From JBGSMB01 sp041740375 (GTDB lineage Bacteria > Patescibacteriota > Saccharimonadia > Saccharimonadales > JAGQMS01): a stretch of 13,634 bases of DNA. Every line of letters starts with the position of its first letter. Positions within the stretch are counted from its first letter, which is position 1. The translations under genes were made by a program, and so were the position numbers. The stretch is taken from assembly GCA_041740375.1 (NCBI GenBank), contig JBGSMB010000063.1:1-13634 (forward strand). Reading direction: 5' to 3'. Shown piece by piece: positions 1-7,897 of this stretch. The notes beneath the pieces were generated by a model. The model did not search any database. It saw only the letters and a list, made by a program, of their open reading frames with translations, and was not told the DNA's origin.

Positions 1-59
1 TGCATGTATTAGGCACGCCGCCAGCATTTATCCTGAGCCAGGATCAAACTCTCCATAAA
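1..59 (-). rRNA. rrs: 16S ribosomal RNA, 5' end only
   Basis: Read on the minus strand, this stretch carries the universal 5' signature AGAGTTTGATCCTGGCTCAG, starting at base 52 and running down. GATAAATGCTGGCGGCGTGC and CTAATACATGCA follow it. By analogy with E. coli, where AGAGTTTGATC begins at nucleotide 8, the mature 5' end lies near base 59. Only about 59 nt are inside the window; the gene continues beyond base 1. The GATAAATGCTGGCGG form fits Saccharibacteria/TM7, but so short a piece cannot place the lineage alone. It lies downstream of and codirectional with gyrB-gyrA-DUF212. Confidence 0.95.
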
Positions 60-233
60 AAAGATGTTCATCCAAAACTTCAGTAATCTACTGACTTTTT
101 TGTTTACAACATATTGTTATCTTTCAAACTTTCAAAAGAAAGTTATCAGATATATTGACGTTGACGCTGTACTATTCAATTTTTAAGGACCAAACTATTC
201 AAAAGAGTCTTTAACAGAACTCCTCAAATATCG
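60..233 (-). other. 16S rRNA 5' leader with processing/antitermination-like elements
   Basis: This is the spacer between the predicted rRNA start (about base 233) and the mature 16S end. It contains a 7-bp hairpin, AACTTTC/GAAAGTT with a 4-nt loop (127-144), that may take part in leader folding or RNase III processing. Read on the minus strand, bases 177-190 give GTCCTTAAAAATTG, and an earlier CTCTTTTGAAT lies around 200-210. Both loosely resemble boxA-type antitermination sequences (E. coli TGCTCTTTAACA). The boxA assignment is an inference from similarity. No coding sequence is evident. Confidence 0.5.
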
Positions 234-239
234 ATCTGT

Positions 240-269
240 ATCCTACAGTAGCCACTGTAATTTTGTCAA
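240..269 (-). promoter_or_regulatory. rRNA operon promoter with dyad in its spacer
   Basis: Minus strand: a perfect -35 TTGACA (264-269), an 18-bp spacer, then -10 TAGGAT (240-245). The predicted start is near 233, about 175 nt before mature 16S. Bases 244-259 form a perfect inverted repeat, TACAGT-AGCC-ACTGTA, which nearly fills the spacer and touches the -10. The -35 begins 14 bp after the DUF212 stop codon. The promoter call is from consensus only. Confidence 0.7.
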
Positions 270-282
270 GAATATTTACTAC

Positions 283-711
283 TTACACGTACAAAGAAAT
301 CGCTACTCCGACTACAATTCCCACAACCGCGCCACCGAATACCTCTATCGGAGAGTGACCTAAAAAGATATGCAACTTATCTCTATCTTCCTTGAGTTGC
401 TTGTTATCTTTGGTCATTTTTTTTAAAAGTATGGTGTGTTCTCCGGTTGACCGCCGAACACCCAACGCGTCATACATAACTACAACTGAGAACGTGGCAG
501 CGACTGCAAAAATACTCGAAGCGAAGCCCTCGGTTAAACCTATAAGTGATGCGAGTGCTACAGCTCCCGCGGTATGAGAACTGGGAAATCCGCCAGATGA
601 GTATAGATCCTTGAGTTGTAGACCGTCCTTGCTTAGTGAAAACACATATTTGATACCTTGGGCAAAGATCCACCCAAATAATGGTGCGATTAAATACGCG
701 TAGGATTTCAC
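283..711 (-). CDS. Divergent PAP2 family (DUF212) membrane protein
   Basis: A 142-aa integral membrane protein of the divergent PAP2/DUF212 family (YuiD-like), distantly related to acid phosphatases and vanadium haloperoxidases. Its substrate is not established for the family; a lipid or phosphate-ester role is inference. Visible motifs are GGFPSSHTA (residues 40-48, the PAP2-type PSSH), YDALGVRRSTGEH (80-92) and LGHSPIEVFGG (117-127, with a conserved His). Hydrophobic segments lie at about 5-25, 48-80 and 122-141. The start is GTG at 709-711, overlapping the gyrA TGA by four bases, with a strong GAGGAGG ribosome binding site at 716-722 (4-nt spacing). This implies translational coupling to gyrA. 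An rRNA promoter follows directly. Confidence 0.87.
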   Translation of the reverse strand: MKSYAYLIAPLFGWIFAQGIKYVFSLSKDGLQLKDLYSSGGFPSSHTAGAVALASLIGLTEGFASSIFAVAATFSVVVMYDALGVRRSTGEHTILLKKMTKDNKQLKEDRDKLHIFLGHSPIEVFGGAVVGIVVGVAISLYV

Positions 712-3215
712 TCTGCCTCCTCAACCTCCACTACTTCTTCTTCGATACCAACAACAGCGAGCGAGACAACACTATCCTCATCGCTGAGCCGCATAATCCT
801 TACGCCTTGAGTCGCCCTCCCAAGTTTACTTATTCCTTTGGCGGCAACTCGGATAGTTTGACCACCGGCAGTGATAAGTAATAGTTCGACGTTATCGTCT
901 GTAAGTGTTTGAACACTGACAAGCTTACCTGTTTTCGCTGTAACGGCCGCTGCTCTAATCCCGACACCACCTCGAGTATGAGCAGTAAACTGATCAATGC
1001 TGGTTCTCTTCCCGTAGCCAAACTCGCTTACAACAACTATTTCTGAATTTGGTCGCACCAGGTCCATGCTAATTACTGTGTCGTCTTTGCGTAATCTGAT
1101 TCCTCGCACACCTCTTGAGTTACGGCCCATCGGACGAACATTAGACTCGTTAAAGCGCATAGCCTGTCCCATAGATGTGGAGATTAACACTTCATCTTCT
1201 CCACTACTTAGTCTCACCCACTTTAGTTCATCGCCTTCGTCTAACTTGATAGTAATCAAGCCCGTGCTTCGAACATTCATGTAGGCGGAATATGGCGTTT
1301 TCTTGACTGTTCCCCGAGCGGTACACATAAATAGGAAGCCGTTTTCTTCTTGTTTCTGGATACCGATCATTGTTGTTACTGTTTCTTCTGGGCTCAGCTG
1401 GAGTAGATTTACGATCGCCGTACCCTTAGCACCAAGTCCTGCTGAAGGTATCTCATAGCCACGAAGCCTGAATACTCTACCCTTGTTCGTGAAGAATAGT
1501 ACGTAGTCGTGCGTGCTAAGTGCGGCGACGTGCCTTACGATATCTTCTTCTCTGGTTGTTACCCCACGCTTACCTTTGCCGCCTCGATTTTGCTTTCGAT
1601 AGTCAGAGGCTAATGTACGTTTTACGTAGTTTGCTTCAGTCATTGTAATCACTACTTGCTCATCTGGAATCAACTCTTCGTCGCCAAGTTTGCCGACTTC
1701 GTGCTCAATGACTTTTGTACGCCGGTCATCACCAAATCGCTTTACTGAATCATCAAGTTCATCGCGTATTATCGCGTCGATCTTCTTTGGATCTGCAAGA
1801 ATACTTTCTAGTTCAGCAATCAGCTTAAGTAGAGCCGCGAGTTCATCTTCGATTTTTTGGCGCTCTAGTGCTGCTAGTCGTCGAAGCGGCATATCGAGGA
1901 TAGCTTTTGACTGAATCTCACTTAGCTTAAATCGCTCCATCAAATTCTTTTGAGCCACTTCTGATGATTCACTTGCGCGAATAATTTTGATAACTTCGTC
2001 GATGTTATCAATAGCTATCTTCAATCCTTCAAGGATGTGCGCGCGAGCCTTGGCGGCCTTAAGCTCAAATTCTGTTCTTCGTCGTACAACCACTTGCCGA
2101 TGTTTTATAAATTCTGAAAGAATTTCCTTTACGCCAAGTAGCTTCGGCTGACGACCATCTATAAGTGCGACTACGTTAAAGCTAAATGATGACTGCAGTG
2201 GTGTTAACTTATAAAGCTGGTTGAGCACTTTGTTAGGATATGCGTCTTTCTTTAGGTAAATAACGATCTTAACCTCACCTCTAGCGGTTTGATCACGAAT
2301 ATCAGAAATTGACGTCACTTTTTTTGTAACTACAAGGTCGGCAATTTTTTCAATAAATGTTGCCTTATTAAGCCCATACGGTATTTCAGAGATAACAATT
2401 TGAGTCCCGCCCTTTGGTTGATCGACTATCTCGGCAACACCCCGAACAGTAACGCTTCCCCGTCCTGTTTCATATGCAGTTCTTAATCCTTCGCCACCGT
2501 ATACAACTCCACCCGTTGGGAAGTCAGGACCTTTTATGAACATCAGAAGATCTTTCGTCTCTGCGTCTGGATTGTCCATCAAGTGCTTTGTTGCTTCGAC
2601 AACTTCAGTAAGGTTATGCGGAGGGATGGATGTCGCCATACCTACTGCGATACCCATTTGGCCATTTAGTAATAAGTTAGGTAGGCGTGCTGGCAGAACA
2701 ACCGGCTCTCTTTCACTTCCATCGTAGTTATCACGATAGTCTACTGTTTCTTTTTCAATGTCTTCTAGCAATGCCTCAGCGTGCTGGTGCATTTTTGCTT
2801 CAGTATAACGCTCTGCGGCAGCGCCATGCCCATCCATGCTACCAAAATTACCCTGTCCGATTATGAGTGGATAACGCATATTCCAATCCTGCGCCATTCG
2901 AACCATCGCATCATATATCGCCACGTTGCCGTGAGGATGGTACTTACCCATAACATCACCGGTAATTCGGGCACTCTTTATAGTTCTGCCGTTACTGCGA
3001 ACATTATTTTCATTCATAGAATGCAGGATGCGTCTATGTACTGGCTTTAGTCCGTCACGCACATCGGGAAGTGCGCGAGAAACTATGACGCTCATGGAAT
3101 AACGAAGGAAGTTATTGCTCATTACATCGACTACGTTACCGTCTTCTAGCACTCGGTATGGTCGATCGAAATTAACTGTGGATTGATCAATTTTTTTATT
3201 CAATTTTTTTGCCAT
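708..3215 (-). CDS. gyrA: DNA gyrase subunit A
   Basis: Breakage-rejoining subunit of DNA gyrase (A2B2), which introduces negative supercoils using ATP hydrolysed by GyrB. The 835-aa length is normal. The N-terminal winged-helix/tower region contains the catalytic Tyr in AAAERYTEAKM (Y137, the E. coli Y122 equivalent). The C-terminal beta-pinwheel contains a GyrA box, QNRGGKG (residues 542-548), which separates gyrase from topo IV ParC. The tail is acidic (about the last 12 residues). Anything odd: in the quinolone-binding region HPHG is followed by N97-V98-A99-I100-Y101-D102, so the positions equivalent to E. coli D82 and S83 are Asn and Val. It starts 8 bp after the gyrB stop. The ATG at 3213-3215 is preceded by TAGGAG, which overlaps the gyrB stop codon. 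Confidence 0.98.
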   Translation of the reverse strand: MAKKLNKKIDQSTVNFDRPYRVLEDGNVVDVMSNNFLRYSMSVIVSRALPDVRDGLKPVHRRILHSMNENNVRSNGRTIKSARITGDVMGKYHPHGNVAIYDAMVRMAQDWNMRYPLIIGQGNFGSMDGHGAAAERYTEAKMHQHAEALLEDIEKETVDYRDNYDGSEREPVVLPARLPNLLLNGQMGIAVGMATSIPPHNLTEVVEATKHLMDNPDAETKDLLMFIKGPDFPTGGVVYGGEGLRTAYETGRGSVTVRGVAEIVDQPKGGTQIVISEIPYGLNKATFIEKIADLVVTKKVTSISDIRDQTARGEVKIVIYLKKDAYPNKVLNQLYKLTPLQSSFSFNVVALIDGRQPKLLGVKEILSEFIKHRQVVVRRRTEFELKAAKARAHILEGLKIAIDNIDEVIKIIRASESSEVAQKNLMERFKLSEIQSKAILDMPLRRLAALERQKIEDELAALLKLIAELESILADPKKIDAIIRDELDDSVKRFGDDRRTKVIEHEVGKLGDEELIPDEQVVITMTEANYVKRTLASDYRKQNRGGKGKRGVTTREEDIVRHVAALSTHDYVLFFTNKGRVFRLRGYEIPSAGLGAKGTAIVNLLQLSPEETVTTMIGIQKQEENGFLFMCTARGTVKKTPYSAYMNVRSTGLITIKLDEGDELKWVRLSSGEDEVLISTSMGQAMRFNESNVRPMGRNSRGVRGIRLRKDDTVISMDLVRPNSEIVVVSEFGYGKRTSIDQFTAHTRGGVGIRAAAVTAKTGKLVSVQTLTDDNVELLLITAGGQTIRVAAKGISKLGRATQGVRIMRLSDEDSVVSLAVVGIEEEVVEVEEAE

Positions 3216-3223
3216 ATCTACTC

Positions 3224-5209
3224 CTATACGTCCAGGTCAGTTGCGAATTTTGCACGCGATAAAATGAATTCTTTTCGTACATCAACTTCTTCGCCCATTA
3301 GCATTGAAAAGATAGCATCTGCACGTTCTGCATCGTCTACCGTAACCTGAATGAGGACACGTTGTTCAGGATCCATTGTCGTCTGCCAAAGCTCCGTATC
3401 ATCCATCTCGCCAAGTCCCTTAAAACGACCTACGTCGCTAATTCCAGCTTGCTTCTGCAGACTATCCTCGGGCTTAATTATGGCAACACCCTTTGCTTTA
3501 CGGTCTTCTACCATTTTTAGAAGAATACTCTCGAGCTCAGCGTCATCAAAGGCGTACGCTTTGATTGTAGTTCCGCTCATGAGCTTATACAGTGGAGGTT
3601 TTGCCAAGTATATATGACCACCTTCAACTAAAGGCTTCATGTATCTATAGAAGAACGTGAGAAGTAGTGTTGCGATGTGTGAACCGTCAACGTCCGCATC
3701 GGTCATTAAGATAACTCTGTTATATCGAAGCTTATCTATGTTGAACTGCTCTTCTGTTGATCCTATACCGACGCCCAGCGCCTTAACGATATTAACAATT
3801 TCATTGTTGGCTAGCATTTTATCTAGACGCGCGCGCTCCACGTTCAGCACCTTACCTCGCAATGGAAGAATTGCCTGGAAGTAGCTATCCCTTCCTGTAA
3901 TCGCAGTACCGCCTGCCGAGTCTCCCTCTACTAAAAACAGCTCCGCTTGGCTGGGGTCGCGCGTTGCACAATCATTGAGCTTGCCGGGCATAGAAGCTCC
4001 CTCGAGGACTCCTTTACGAAGAATATTATCCCTCGCAGCACGTGCAGCTTTTCGCGCCCTTGCCGCCATCAGCGCTTTAGATATGATGGCTTTCGCCGCA
4101 CCCGGATTCTCTTCGAAGAAATAGCTCAAATATTCTGTAGTCACTCTTTCCACCTGAGCTCTAACTTCAGGGTTACCGAGTTTACTTTTTGTCTGACCCT
4201 CAAACTGAGGCTCTGGAATTTTAACTAGTACTACTGCCGTTAATCCATCGCGCACATCTTCGCCAGTTAGGTTATCTTCTTTCTCCTTCAGAAGCCCATT
4301 CTTTCGTGCATATTCATTAATAACTTTCGTAAGTGCCGTACGAAAGCCAACCATATGACTTCCGCCTTCAGGGTTATAAACATTGTTCGCGAAGTACTTG
4401 GTGTTTTCTACGTAACTCTCGTTGTACTGTAATGCAACTTCCACAACAGTATCGTCAACTTTTTTCTCACAGTAAAAAATCTTGTCATGGATCGGCTTGG
4501 TGACTTCGTTTAGATGCTCAACATACGATGCAATACCACCTTCGAAATAAAACTCGACCTTGTCCCCTGTCTTTTCGTTCTCTAAAGATGTTCGTATACC
4601 CTTAGTAAGGTAGGCTGAGTGTCGTAGCCGATCGAGGATCGTGTCATAGTTAAACTTTATGGTCTCAAAGATAGTGTCGTCGGGGTAAAAGACAACTTCG
4701 GTACCTGTTTCTGTTGTTTTCCCTACTACAGTAAGTTCTGTTTGGGGTACGCCCTTTGCGTATTCTTGGGTAAAGATCTCCCCGTTTTGGTATACGGTGA
4801 CGGTAAGTTTAGTAGAGAGTGCATTTACTACACTTACGCCAACGCCGTGAAGACCACCGGATACCTTATATCCACCTCCACCAAATTTTCCTCCTGCATG
4901 AAGTACGGTGAGTGCTGTTTCGACAGCACTTTTGCCTGTCTTTGAGTGAACGCCCGTTGGAATCCCTCGACCGTCATCTCGTACCTTAATTCCACCGTCA
5001 CTTAGCATGACAACCGAAACATAGGTTGCGTGCCCGGCTAGTGCTTCATCAATTCCATTGTCAACGATTTCCCAAACTAAATGATGAAGTCCGGTAATAC
5101 CTGTACTACCGATATACATACCGGGTCGTTTTCGTACTGGATCCAAGCCTTCAAGAACTTGAATCGCGTCAGCACCATAGTTGTCAGAACTTTGTGTCTT
5201 TGTTGCCAT
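3224..5209 (-). CDS. gyrB: DNA gyrase subunit B
   Basis: ATPase subunit of DNA gyrase. The 661-aa length matches the short form without the ~165-aa insert found in enterobacterial GyrB. The GHKL ATPase domain shows WEIVDNGIDEALAGH (E47 as general base, N51), the DDGRGIP loop (78-84) and GGLHGVG (118-124). The TOPRIM domain shows EGDSAGG from E428 and DADVDGSH with acidic metal ligands D504, D506 and D508. PLRGKVLNVERARLDKML lies between them, and the C-terminal GyrA-interacting tail includes RFKGLGEMD. The ATG at 5207-5209 has a GAGAGG ribosome binding site just upstream. This is the first gene of the gyrB-gyrA-DUF212 operon, transcribed from the promoter at 5248-5275. Confidence 0.98.
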   Translation of the reverse strand: MATKTQSSDNYGADAIQVLEGLDPVRKRPGMYIGSTGITGLHHLVWEIVDNGIDEALAGHATYVSVVMLSDGGIKVRDDGRGIPTGVHSKTGKSAVETALTVLHAGGKFGGGGYKVSGGLHGVGVSVVNALSTKLTVTVYQNGEIFTQEYAKGVPQTELTVVGKTTETGTEVVFYPDDTIFETIKFNYDTILDRLRHSAYLTKGIRTSLENEKTGDKVEFYFEGGIASYVEHLNEVTKPIHDKIFYCEKKVDDTVVEVALQYNESYVENTKYFANNVYNPEGGSHMVGFRTALTKVINEYARKNGLLKEKEDNLTGEDVRDGLTAVVLVKIPEPQFEGQTKSKLGNPEVRAQVERVTTEYLSYFFEENPGAAKAIISKALMAARARKAARAARDNILRKGVLEGASMPGKLNDCATRDPSQAELFLVEGDSAGGTAITGRDSYFQAILPLRGKVLNVERARLDKMLANNEIVNIVKALGVGIGSTEEQFNIDKLRYNRVILMTDADVDGSHIATLLLTFFYRYMKPLVEGGHIYLAKPPLYKLMSGTTIKAYAFDDAELESILLKMVEDRKAKGVAIIKPEDSLQKQAGISDVGRFKGLGEMDDTELWQTTMDPEQRVLIQVTVDDAERADAIFSMLMGEEVDVRKEFILSRAKFATDLDV

Positions 5210-5247
5210 ACCCTCTCACTTACATACTTTTGGCTTTTCTTACTCAC

Positions 5248-5275
5248 ATTATACAAGAAATTAGCTGAAACTCAA
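5248..5275 (-). promoter_or_regulatory. gyrB operon promoter
   Basis: Minus strand: -35 TTGAGT (5270-5275), 16-bp spacer, and a perfect -10 TATAAT (5248-5253). This puts the start near 5241, leaving a leader of about 32 nt before the gyrB ATG with its GAGAGG site. Called from consensus match and position only. Confidence 0.75.
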
Positions 5276-5289
5276 CTATCGAATCCTTG

Positions 5290-5334
5290 ATTGAACACAC
5301 TAAATCATGGTTCAATATGCTTATGTAATTGAAC
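5290..5334. repeat. Three alternating ATTGAAC sites, possible operator
   Basis: ATTGAAC occurs at 5290-5296 and 5328-5334. Its reverse complement GTTCAAT occurs at 5310-5316, so one 7-bp element is repeated three times in alternating orientation. The TTGAAC cores are spaced exactly 19 bp apart (5291, 5310, 5329). They lie between the gyrB promoter and the preferred start of the DUF11 gene (5343). The arrangement suggests a protein-binding site, or a -35-like element reused, but no regulator is identified. Confidence 0.4.
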
Positions 5335-5342
5335 AAAAAATT

Positions 5343-7313
5343 ATGTTTCGCAAAATTATATCAAATCTACCCTTTCACCCTGGCTTATCCCACCAGTTGA
5401 CCTTCTATGCTCGTCGACTACATCAAGAAGAGTCAATGCGACGACTTGGCGCAATATTCACCGTACTGGCTCTAGGGGTGCAGATGCTTATGATTCTCTC
5501 GCCAGCTCAGACGTCCCTAGCTACGAGTACAAATGACATTGTGTACGGCGCTACTACCAAGCAGCAGATAGTTTCAGCAATATCAAGCGGTCAAGACACC
5601 TACGGTAGAGCAGATATTCGTCAAATTTATGATTATTACGGAATAACACTTTCCGATGTACAGGCATCACAGTCAACTCAAGTGCGTTCAAGAGAAAGAA
5701 ACTATATAACTACTGGTCGCGGCGATTCACCCGGGGTAGATACTCCGGTTCAGATCCCCGGTACAGGTACAACAATATATGAACGCTCTTTGAATGTATG
5801 GGACATAAAGAATTATGAAAACTACTATCCAGCTATTACGGGGGTAGCTACGGGTAATGGACTCCTGAAGGGACAGCGATTTTGGATTTTACTAAAAGGC
5901 TGCGGAAATATTACGTTTGAGCCGGTCGCCAAAAACCCAGGGCTAGAGTTAGTAAAACGACAGATTGGTAGCGGAAAGTACAAGGTTGGTGAAGTTTTTA
6001 ACTATAAGATTGAGTTTAGAAATCCAGGGAATGCACCAACTCTTAACCCTACTATTACCGATGAGCTTTCTCCTGATTTTGAATTTGTAGAACAGTCAAG
6101 TTCCCTCCCAAACTACTTCGGTCAAGACGGACGTAAGCTTGTTTGGTTCTTTGGAGACTTACAGCCCTCTCAAAACTGGCAATATATACTGCTAAAAGTA
6201 CGTATTAGAGCTACCGATCAGCCAACTAGACGAACCTGTAACATTGTGAATGCAGAATCAAAAAATACAGCGCCCGTTACAAATAGTAATCCCGAAGAAG
6301 AACGATGTGTCACAATCGATAACAACTGCCCAGGAACAACCCTGCCAATACCTAACGGAGATGTAAGCCAGTGTGTAATCACTTGTCCAAATGGCGAAGT
6401 ACTGCCCTATAACCAGCTTGATAAATGTCAGGCGCCAATAGCAAGCTGCGAGTACCTTAAGATCACCGACAGACCGCAGTGGGACACTAGAGTTTTTGAG
6501 TCAAAGGTTGTTCTATCTCAAGGTGCTTCTTTGTCAAAAGTACAGCTTGTTGTTAACGGAAAGGTAGTGAAAGATTTTGGTACAGTAAACAACACTAACG
6601 TCTTCACTCATACTCAAAAAATTGACACCGAAGGACCTTTTAACGCAAAAATAGTTGCTCAGCCAGCAAGAGGAACGTCATACAGTGAGAGTAAAAGCTG
6701 TGAGGTGGATGATTCCGTCACAAAACCATACACTCGAATTTCATTATCAAAAGGAGTCGCCAACCTAACTCAGTCAATTGAAGACGCAAACGGAACAGTT
6801 GCAAAAGGTGGAGATGAGCTCAAATACACACTTTCAATAAGTAATTCAGGGAATGAACCAGCGACTAATTATATTGTTGACTCCGATTCACTAAACGATA
6901 TCTTAGAATATGCAGATTTAACTGTTTACGAGGGAGCGTCCTTCGACCGGACTAATCAACGATTAACTTGGCCAGCCGCTACCATACCAGCTAGTGGTAC
7001 TATCGTAAAAACCTTTCAAGTTAAGGTCAAATCACCTATCCCGTCCACGCCACCTTCACTTTCTGATCCGCTTTCATTTGATTATAAGCTAAGAAATATC
7101 TACGGTAACGAAGTTATAGTATCTCTAGATAAGCCTATAGCTGGAGCAACATATCAAACCGTAACTAGCCTACCGAATACTGGACCAGGATCCACCATCT
7201 TAATTAGCTTCTTTGGAGTGATGATTATTGGATATTTCTACGCGAGAAGCCGTCTACTATCTAAAGAGGTAGCCATAGTACGTTCGGAATTAAATGCAGG
7301 AGTTGATCAATGA
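5343..7313 (+). CDS. Surface-exposed DUF11 repeat protein with LPNTG C-terminal motif
   Basis: A 656-aa predicted cell-envelope protein. Residues 1-33 form a basic cytosolic segment (FRKIISNLPF...FYARRLHQEES). A signal-anchor helix follows at about 34-56, then a long extracellular part. Two DUF11-type beta-sandwich domains are visible: about 200-300 (LELVKRQIG...FNYKIEFRNPGNAP) and about 463-566 (LKYTLSISNSGNEPATNY). Between them is a Cys-rich stretch (C299, C322, C329, C344, C348, C362, C369). The C terminus has LPNTG (610-614), a hydrophobic helix (about 617-634) and ARSR, then a 20-residue tail longer than in classical sortase substrates. I chose the ATG at 5343 over the upstream ATG at 5307 because the extra 12 residues look non-conserved and overlap a repeated operator-like motif. 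Neither start has a Shine-Dalgarno. The stop overlaps the next start (ATGA). Exact function is unknown; adhesion or envelope structure is inference. Confidence 0.85.
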   Translation: MFRKIISNLPFHPGLSHQLTFYARRLHQEESMRRLGAIFTVLALGVQMLMILSPAQTSLATSTNDIVYGATTKQQIVSAISSGQDTYGRADIRQIYDYYGITLSDVQASQSTQVRSRERNYITTGRGDSPGVDTPVQIPGTGTTIYERSLNVWDIKNYENYYPAITGVATGNGLLKGQRFWILLKGCGNITFEPVAKNPGLELVKRQIGSGKYKVGEVFNYKIEFRNPGNAPTLNPTITDELSPDFEFVEQSSSLPNYFGQDGRKLVWFFGDLQPSQNWQYILLKVRIRATDQPTRRTCNIVNAESKNTAPVTNSNPEEERCVTIDNNCPGTTLPIPNGDVSQCVITCPNGEVLPYNQLDKCQAPIASCEYLKITDRPQWDTRVFESKVVLSQGASLSKVQLVVNGKVVKDFGTVNNTNVFTHTQKIDTEGPFNAKIVAQPARGTSYSESKSCEVDDSVTKPYTRISLSKGVANLTQSIEDANGTVAKGGDELKYTLSISNSGNEPATNYIVDSDSLNDILEYADLTVYEGASFDRTNQRLTWPAATIPASGTIVKTFQVKVKSPIPSTPPSLSDPLSFDYKLRNIYGNEVIVSLDKPIAGATYQTVTSLPNTGPGSTILISFFGVMIIGYFYARSRLLSKEVAIVRSELNAGVDQ

Positions 7314-7894
7314 GTGAGCGCCATTCGCCCAAGAGCCCAGAGGCACACGTTTCAAGTAGCGAAAAAATCGCTAATTCGTCAGAAAACCTAGGCAGTGAGG
7401 TTAACGAACGCGCCAAAAACTCAATAGAAAATTCTGCAGAACGAGCAGAAAATGCTCGAAATGAAATTGAAAATCATGCTGCATATTCAAAAGAAACCGC
7501 CGGAGTTCTTGCTGAAAAATCAGATGCAGACACAACTGAAGTAAGATGGTGGAGTTCTGAGCTTAAGAGCCAAACACTTGATCGAACCTTATCCAGAGTG
7601 AGGCGACGACTTTCAAAACCAGAACGTACATTAAGCAAAGTGGTTCATCAAAAAACTGTAGAAGCAGTAAGTGATGTTACTGGAAAAACGATTGCCAGAC
7701 CGAGCGGGATACTTGTTGGAAGTATTTGCGCGTTTATAGGCAGTCTGATTGCATATCTTGTCGCAAGAAGAGTTGGAGGCGAACTATCGCCTTCGATAGG
7801 AATTATATTCTTTGCAGGTGGATTCGTTGTTGGAATTGTCGGCGAAACACTTGTCTATGTCATTAGAAAATATCGACTAAAAAAGTCAGCCTAG
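7310..7894 (+). CDS. Two-helix membrane protein with Ser/Glu-rich N terminus, function unknown
   Basis: A 194-aa protein I cannot assign to a named family. Residues 1-75 are hydrophilic and rich in Ser, Glu, Asn and Ala, probably disordered or helical. Residues 79-130 are basic and amphipathic (DRTLSRVRRRLSKPERTLSK). Two membrane helices follow at about 133-152 and 162-184 (PSGILVGSICAFIGSLIAYL; IGIIFFAGGFVVGIVGETLVYV), and the end is basic (RKYRLKKSA). Both long ends are probably cytosolic. The ATG overlaps the TGA of the DUF11 gene (ATGA), so the two are almost certainly co-translated. This suggests a membrane partner of the surface protein. It converges with the VirD4-like gene, with one base between the stop codons. 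Confidence 0.8.
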   Translation: MSERHSPKSPEAHVSSSEKIANSSENLGSEVNERAKNSIENSAERAENARNEIENHAAYSKETAGVLAEKSDADTTEVRWWSSELKSQTLDRTLSRVRRRLSKPERTLSKVVHQKTVEAVSDVTGKTIARPSGILVGSICAFIGSLIAYLVARRVGGELSPSIGIIFFAGGFVVGIVGETLVYVIRKYRLKKSA

Positions 7895-7897
7895 GCT
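7888..7897. repeat. 10-bp palindrome spanning two convergent stop codons
   Basis: AGCCTAGGCT is a perfect palindrome that contains the TAG of the 194-aa gene (7892-7894) and overlaps the TAG of the convergent ATPase gene (7896-7898, minus). There is no room for an intergenic terminator, so the two transcripts must overlap at their 3' ends or stop inside the opposing gene. It is too short to call a terminator. Confidence 0.45.

Noticed and set aside
470..724. 84-aa minus-strand frame overlapping the DUF212 gene
   Set aside because: The DUF212 frame has family motifs and its own GAGGAGG site; the alternative frame has neither.
830..1021. Open frames antisense to or overlapping gyrA, gyrB and the ATPase gene
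   Set aside because: They lie fully inside strongly supported genes in other frames and encode no recognisable domain; they are reading-frame shadows.
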